Shown piece by piece: positions 58,330 to 64,000 of a stretch of 64,000 nt of DNA; the stretch's first letter is position 1; each line of letters starts with the position of its first letter. The DNA lies in NCBI GenBank assembly GCA_022113835.1, contig JAILWY010000019.1, forward strand, positions 6,596,001-6,660,000. The letters run 5' to 3'. Under the pieces are notes generated by a model. The model was given only the letters and a program-made list of their open reading frames with translations. It had not been told where the DNA came from and ran no database searches. The position numbers and the translations under genes are program-made. The stretch comes from Atopsyche davidsoni. Lineage: Eukaryota > Arthropoda > Insecta > Trichoptera > Hydrobiosidae.

Positions 58330-59230
58330 AAAAAAGTAAAAAAACAGCATTTTCGGATTGGTAAAAATGCCGGACAGAACGCCAGTGCCAAAACCGGTTT
58401 GCAAAATTTCAAACCGGCAATTTTGATACTGAAGATGCACCACGTTCTGGAAGGCCTGTTGAAGCTGATGAAGACACAATAAAGGCATTAATTGATGCAA
58501 ACCGGCGACTAACAACTCTTGAGATCGCTGAGAGAATTTATCGAATTCGACCCTTTCGTGATCGTGATCTCTGACGGAAAAAAATATGTGCCATTGCGTT
58601 TACGTTTTTGATTAGCTTCTCAAATGTCGAGAAAATGACCAATTTTTGAAGCGCATCATCACTGGGGACGAGGAATCGGTTGTCTACAATAATGTTAAAC
58701 GCAAGAGATCAGCATAAAAGAAGAACCGGCTCAAAACACTTCGAAAGCCGATATTCGTCAAAAAATGGTGATGCCGTCTGTTTGGTGGGATTTCAAAGGA
58801 ATCGTTATTTTTCTACGCTTCTACCGGACTTTCTTGTACAATTCTGAACTGCGCTGCCATCAGCTGGACAAAAGTTAAATGATTAACTTAAACAGAATTG
58901 ATTGATAGAAAAGTTGTAGTGTTCCACCAAGATAACGCTAGACCTCATATGTTAAAGTTTGGTAACTCGCCAAAACTTTTTCTGCTTGGATGGGATATAC
59001 TGCCACAGCTACCATAGTCTGCAGATGTGGCACCTTCTGATTATTATTTGTTCCGAACTCAACAAAACATTTAGGCGGTAAAACCTTTACTTCAAATGAG
59101 GAGGTCAAAAATCACCTGGATCGGTTTTTTGCTAGCAAATAAAAAAAAATATGAATGTAGAAATATGTTACTACCAGAAAGCTGCAAAGGATATTGGACC
59201 AGAATTGAAAATATATAATTAAATAAAATA
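58330..59230 (+). pseudogene. mariner transposase, decayed
   Basis: Fragments in several frames in the correct order: FDTEDAPRSGRPVEADEDTI and RRLTTLEIAERI (helix-turn-helix linker), RIITGDEES (first Asp), VVFHQDNARPH (second Asp), then SADVAPSDYYLF (third Asp, DD34D type). Multiple stops and frameshifts. A different lineage from the mariner at 1444-2716. Clear terminal inverted repeats not found. Confidence 0.85.
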
Positions 59231-59848
59231 TTTTTCACTATAGAGAGTCTGTTAATTTAAAAAAAAAAAATAGATATTCATATATAATGATAAATATTTC
59301 AGAAATACCAGATATAACCTCCGCAGAAAAAATCCAATAGATTCCAAAAATGTGTTTCGGGTAGGTCAAAAGTTTTCAGGCAGAGAATCAGACAAATGGG
59401 ATTAAAAATGCAAATTTTTCAGCAGTGGTAATTTTGACTGAATTTGATTTTTTTTATTTAAATTAAATTGGTTAGGTTAGGTTAGAAAGTCAAATTTTTC
59501 AGCAGTGGTAATTTTGACTGAATTTGATTTTTTTTAATTTAAATTAAATTGGTTAGGGCGAACAGCATAGACTAAACCCAGAAGCCGCTAAGAACAGATT
59601 CCCGCCACGCAGAACAGAGACACGATACAGAAAGACAACAGCACGGCGACGAGTGGATCTCATTGCGATCAGTCGTCCGTAGATCGTCGTAATTCAAGGG
59701 TGTGAAAGCATTTAGCTGCCACTCGGGTGCACTGATACTGATGGTTAAAGTTTTGACGTGTTGCTAGTTCATATCCAGTTGATTCGAAGTTATCGAATTT
59801 CGTATCTGTAAAGATTGCAAAGTAAAAAGTTGTAACTCAACACTAAGG

Positions 59849-60661
59849 ATGGATCAAAAGGATAAGGATGGCGACGCCGTTAGTCATCAATCCGAGAAAG
59901 CCATGTCGGGTATGACATATACCATCTATGGTAATGTAGACTGTGAGATGGCCGACGATCTCACTAGGAATGCAGAAGTCGGTGATCTTAGCAATCCAAT
60001 ATTTGTCACGGAAATTGCGTCCGATCAGAAAGTGTGGGCATGGCTCAGCTCCGAACCAATGTACCGGGCAAGGCCATACCAGCCCTCAGAGGAGCGCTTG
60101 CTTCTGCACCGCAGTCTTGGGAATCGGCCCGACCCGCTTCCGCCAAGGGCAAAGTGTAGCAGAAAACCTGTCATGAAGATGGAAACAGCTGTCAAAGATA
60201 TTGCACCCACTGAGAAGGTGTCTAGCTCTGTCAGTCCCGTAGCACTATTGCCTCTTGCGCTTCAGCAACCCTGGCCCACACCGGAGGCAGTGCAGAGTGG
60301 CCCGCCAACTGTACGTGACCCAGTGCAAGAGCATCGCACAGATATAATCGAGGAGCGACGCCAGGAGCGACGTAGGGAGCGACGCATTAAGCGACGCATG
60401 AAGCGACGCATGAAGCGACATGACGAGGGACACGAGGAGCCACACGATGGTGGTCAAGAGTCGCGAAGCAGGAAGCGACGCAAGGAGCAACGAAGGGAGC
60501 GACGCAGGCAGCGGGTCGAGGAGTTACTCCCCCAACTGCAGTTACTGTCAGTGTGCTCACCACACGACAATCGGCATCCTTCGCCCACACCTGACGAATC
60601 GGTGGACAAAAACGAGATCCAAGTGACGGTTGAGGAGAAGAAGATTGAGCCTTCCCATTAA
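59849..60661 (+). CDS. Unrecognised basic protein, multicopy gene family, copy C
   Basis: A single-exon frame of 270 codons, the longest family member here. Order: acidic N-terminus (DKDGDAVSHQSEK; IYGNVDCEMADDLTRNAE); the shared block QKVWAWLSSEPMYRAR then YQPSEERLLLHRSLG at about residues 62-95; a proline-rich linker; an Arg-rich stretch from about 165 (EERRQERRRERRIKRRMK) with His/Glu interruptions; and a C-terminal tail VEELLPQLQLLSVCSPHDNR ending EEKKIEPSH. No signal peptide or membrane segment. The basic run suggests nucleic-acid binding or nucleolar targeting, but this is inference. The N-terminal cysteines of copy A are absent. Leader, ORF and 3' flank are all duplicated, so this may be a gene family or the coding part of an unclassified mobile repeat. 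Confidence 0.6.
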   Translation: MDQKDKDGDAVSHQSEKAMSGMTYTIYGNVDCEMADDLTRNAEVGDLSNPIFVTEIASDQKVWAWLSSEPMYRARPYQPSEERLLLHRSLGNRPDPLPPRAKCSRKPVMKMETAVKDIAPTEKVSSSVSPVALLPLALQQPWPTPEAVQSGPPTVRDPVQEHRTDIIEERRQERRRERRIKRRMKRRMKRHDEGHEEPHDGGQESRSRKRRKEQRRERRRQRVEELLPQLQLLSVCSPHDNRHPSPTPDESVDKNEIQVTVEEKKIEPSH

Positions 60662-61320
60662 ACAAGACCATAATTACCATATAGTAAAAAAAATACTCAT
60701 TAGAGTAAAAAAAAAAAATGTTATCTAATACTTGAAGTACATGTAATTGCCAAGGAAAAGTGTTTAAAAGTAAGCACATGCAAGCATTTCATGAGCTCAT
60801 GTTATTTCCTTTTTGTTTCTCCTAGCCGTGTAGTTGAGTTCATTTATATTTGTTAGTATTACTAATTTTTTTGTTTTTTCGGTTAACAATAATTTGAAAC
60901 TTAAGATTAAGTTTCTTTTAGAATCATAATTTAAATGCTTAAACTAGACTTAAACTGATACATTCAGTTGTTCTCTTATGGCAAAAAGTCTTCGGTCATT
61001 TGATGTGAAAATGCCAACGAAGCGCAATACTATAAGCTAATAATTCTATTCAGATTATATATATATATTGTAAATATTCTCATGTTATTGTGTATTCAGT
61101 TATAAATAATTTTATGAAATGAAATACACAATTGGAAGGTTGTGCCATGTAGGTGTGTATTGGCGGTCCTCGCTCACACTGATTAAGAAGTACCAAATGA
61201 AGCTTTTGGTGTCTAGCACCATAAAAGTTATCATAATTAATAGTGTATAGTACTGCGGTGTACTCTTGTTAAATATAATTAATGCAATTGGTAATTAATT
61301 TTGTAGTACTCCTTTTTATC

Positions 61321-61400
61321 ATAGTAAAATAAAACCTAATGGTTTTGGAGACTACGTTAATTAACGTAGTCTCCAAAACCATTTGGTTTTATTTTATTAT
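61321..61400. repeat. 80-bp near-perfect palindrome with central TTAATTAA
   Basis: Two arms of 40 bp, TTAACGTAGTCTCCAAAACC onward, placed head to head with two mismatches. A solitary arm is at 46168-46208. Confidence 0.9.
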
Positions 61401-62460
61401 AACTTGTTAAATATGTTAAAATTATTGTGCCTTTAATTTAATTTATTCTAAAACCCAAAAAAATAGTATACGGAATTGTACTATGTGTCGATGATCTTTA
61501 TTTACTTGATTAAAGATTTATTAAATGTGTGATATTACCAAAAATTAAATTTAATAGTGATATAGGATTATGGCACGTTAAATATTTATTGGAAACCTTT
61601 GACAGCAAAAATGTATTTATTTTTTTATGTTTGTATTTAATTAGATGTATAAAGCTTAATAAAAATAGGTTCAATCATAAAAGATATTGTCCCTCTTTTA
61701 GCTCGGAATCACTATTTATTTTCAATGTTCATTACATTTTTATTTTCATGTGTTTTTAAATATAAATGTACGCAATATATTTTTTGGTTCCATCAGCCAC
61801 ACGTATGGCATAAGTATGTTATTTTGAAAGCATAGATATTGTGTTTCTACTATTATAACGTTATAAATGCTCATATTTTGTTAAGAGCGTCAAGAGGAAA
61901 GTTATACTATACTTTCAGTTGTTTTCTAATGGCAAATATCGCCTCTTTCACCTCTTTGTTTGAATATTCCTATGTTATTTTGTCTACAGATTTAATGTAT
62001 TTAATGATTTGAAATATTTGTTAGGAAGGTTGTGCCATAGAGGCGTTAATTAATGAGTAATATATGTAAATTTTAAAATCTTGTTATATATTTTATGTAA
62101 AACATAAGACTGAATAAAGAAATGTATTAAAATATCCTCTTTTTTTAAAACAAATAAGTGCACCTGGATAAGCAGGAAAGATAAATAGGCTTAGCCAGAA
62201 AATATCATTATTAACTTATTAGCACATTCCCGTTCTAAAGTGTGGGCTTCATAAATGCAACCTGTGTATTTTGAGCTTCGATTCCTTTTAGATTATGCAG
62301 AGAGTTTAAGACCTGACTGTAACGATGGTCTCGCTGATATGAGTGTGATTTTCTAATTGCAAAAGATTCTCTTCAGCATACTGCTCTCAGATGTTTGAAC
62401 TGAGTAAGCTGAACAATTGATTATAGTTAATTTGTTTCACCAATATTTATTGGGGCCCAT

Positions 62461-62811
62461 TGACTGCAAAAATGTATTTATTTCTGTATGTTTGTATTTA
62501 ATTAGATGTATAAAAATGAACCTGAGCTAAAAAAAAAAAGGTTTAATCATAAAAGATATTGTCCCTCTTTAAGGTCTGAATCACTATTTATTTTCAATGT
62601 ACTTAACTTTTTTTTTGGCAAATATCGCCCTTTTTCACCTCTTTGTACAGATTTAAAGTCTTTAATGATTTCAAATATTTTTTAGGAAGGTTGTGCCATA
62701 CAGGCGTTATATAATGAGTAATATATTTAAATTTTAAAATCTTGAAATATATTTTATGTAAAACAAAAGACTGAATAAAGTAATGTATTAAAATATCATC
62801 TTTCATAAATG
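62461..62811 (+). repeat. Extra partial copy of the array 3' flank
   Basis: GCAAAAATGTATTTATTTCT, AAAAGATATTGTCCCTCTTT, GAAGGTTGTGCCATACAGGC and TGTATTAAAATATCATCTTT repeat 61605-62130 in compressed form. Confidence 0.7.
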
Positions 62812-62945
62812 GTGATACCATCTGTTTGGTGGGGTTTCAAAGGATTCGTTTTTTTTGCTTCTACCGGTCTTTCTTGTACATTTCTGAAGTGCACTGCCAT
62901 CAGCTGGACAGTAGTCAAATGATTCCCTTAAACAGAATTGATTTA
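62812..62945 (+). pseudogene. mariner fragment
   Basis: GTTTGGTGGGGTTTCAAAGG, GCTTCTACCGGTCTTTCTTG and CAGCTGGACAGTAGTCAAAT match 58775-58900 of the decayed mariner. Internal piece only. Confidence 0.75.
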
Positions 62946-63196
62946 TGAACAAGAATATGCCATACCATATAAAATAAAAGTGAACGGAGCCAACGTTTGA
63001 AAACAGACAAATTCGCCATGATATCTATGATTTGGAATACATTCATTGAGAAAAGTCAAAACTGTTATAAACCGGGTGCTTATATTACTGTAGACCAGAG
63101 GCTCTCAACATTTTATTGACCACCGCCCCCTTGACAAGAAAAAAAATTCAAAATAATAGTTATAATTATATCAATTTTATTTCTGTATATTATTTA
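62946..63196. other. Non-coding DNA
   Basis: GACCAGAGGCTCTCAACATTTT at 63095 resembles a hAT-type terminus but no partner was found. Confidence 0.35.
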
Positions 63197-63341
63197 TTAA
63201 CACATTGTTTGCGGGTCGCATGTTAAGTCGTCTTTGGTCGACTAGTACTAGAGCGCGGGTCACATATAAATATGTTCGCGCGAAATGTCGCGAAAAACGC
63301 CCGCCCCACGCACAATTCCGCGCTAGCACACAATGTGTTAA
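63197..63341. mobile_element. piggyBac-type MITE, 145 bp
   Basis: TTAA at both ends (63197-63200, 63338-63341) and TTAACACATTGT in inverted orientation at each end. Interior CpG-rich (GTCGCGAAAAACGCCCGCCC) and non-coding. Confidence 0.7.
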
Positions 63342-63474
63342 ATTATATATATTTCTAACGGAGTTTAACTTCTGATCTGGTCGCTAACAAACACATTAAC
63401 TTTTTAATGACCACTTTATTTTACCACGCACGAGTATTGATCACTGACCAAGCATACAAAAACATTTGAGGGGC

Positions 63475-63800
63475 AAAGTCGCATATTCGAGTTTTTTGAC
63501 CATTTGCTTGTACCTATTGCGAAAAATCGACTGCACCAATCAAAACAATTTAAATCCAGAAAGTTATATACATCCTTTCTTCTACTACCATTTTTTATTT
63601 TATTTCTTATAATTTACTTTTAATATGATAAATATGTGTTTTTCCGATTGATGTTTAGGGATTGGAGTTTCGCGATGTTCTTGTTCGAAGAATCCTAAAC
63701 ATTTATGACTCTTATTTTCAATTGGAATTAAAAGATTAATTATAAACCCTCCTGTTGAGATTAGTTTGAAAATTAAAAAACAAACTTTGGTTTTGAAAGA
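63475..63800. repeat. Dispersed repeat family R1, copy C (partial)
   Basis: TCGCATATTCGAG, GCGAAAAATCGACTGCACC and CAAACTTTGGTTTTGAAAGA follow copy B order. More diverged, and ends where array unit D begins. Confidence 0.7.
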
Positions 63801-64000
63801 TTTTTAGTAAACATAAAAGTATTTTTTTAAATTTATAGTATTTTGGCCAGTCAGCATAGACTATGCCCGGAAACCGCTAAGAACAAGCCCCGAAAATGCT
63901 AAGAGAATCCCGCGACGCAGACCAGAGACACGAGTGCAGAAAGACCCGGCGACGAGTGGATCTCATTGGATCTCATTGCGATCAGTCGTCCGTAGAACGT
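63801..64000 (+). repeat. Array unit D, leader only (window edge)
   Basis: AAATTTATAGTATTTTGGCC, CAGCATAGACTATGCCCGGA, GACGAGTGGATCTCATTG and GCGATCAGTCGTCCGTAGA match the leaders of units A and C. An ORF copy is expected just beyond 64000. Confidence 0.75.

Larger units (their letters stand above)
59290..62460 (+). repeat. Array unit C (most complete)
   Basis: Contains leader, ORF and 3' flank. The leader has an internal direct duplication (CAGCAGTGGTAATTTTGACT at about 59420 and 59502) followed by TTGGTTAGG tracts. The 3' part repeats blocks of units A and B. It includes the palindrome at 61321-61400. Confidence 0.75.

Overview
The window is AT-rich animal nuclear DNA with spliced genes, standard GT-AG introns, long UTRs and a dense load of DNA transposons. 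The gene content (an insect-type Shroom, a p23 co-chaperone, a gluzincin aminopeptidase with an N-terminal membrane anchor), the TTAGG-like short repeats, and the mixture of mariner, maT, piggyBac, hAT and Helitron relics point to an insect. A lepidopteran or similar holometabolan is plausible, but I cannot fix the order from sequence alone.

Layout. 1-4.8 kb is a nest of transposons: a hAT remnant, a 1.27-kb mariner placed 6 bp from a piggyBac-type MITE inside a local tandem repeat, and a complete non-autonomous hAT with 8-bp target duplications. 4.8-23 kb has no recognisable multi-exon gene. It holds three more TTAA-flanked or repeat-family elements, a widely spaced inverted repeat pair, SINE or foldback elements and two minisatellites (19.1-20.6 kb), plus one possible 46-aa membrane micropeptide at 23.0 kb. 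23.5-30.8 kb (+) is Shroom in 11 coding exons. 36.1-40.4 kb (+) is p23 in 6 exons. 43.5-50.5 kb (-) is an M1-family aminopeptidase in at least 15 exons. Its reading frame is open throughout, but every catalytic motif I can locate is replaced, so it should be a pseudoenzyme.

50.7-64 kb is a partly degraded tandem array of an unrecognised single-exon gene: two long ORFs (51.27 and 59.85 kb), a 3' remnant (53.9 kb) and the 5' end of a further copy at the window edge. The copies share 5' and 3' flanks. The array is interrupted by a nearly intact maT (DD37D) transposon, a mariner pseudogene, Helitron pieces and a foldback element. It sits directly upstream of the most 5' aminopeptidase exon I can find, so the first aminopeptidase exon is either beyond the array or has been lost.

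Functionally, Shroom is an actin and Rho-kinase scaffold for apical constriction, p23 is an Hsp90 co-chaperone, and the aminopeptidase-like protein is a type II membrane ectoprotein with a role other than peptide hydrolysis. There is no sign that the three are co-regulated. Shroom and p23 point the same way, and p23 and the aminopeptidase are convergent.
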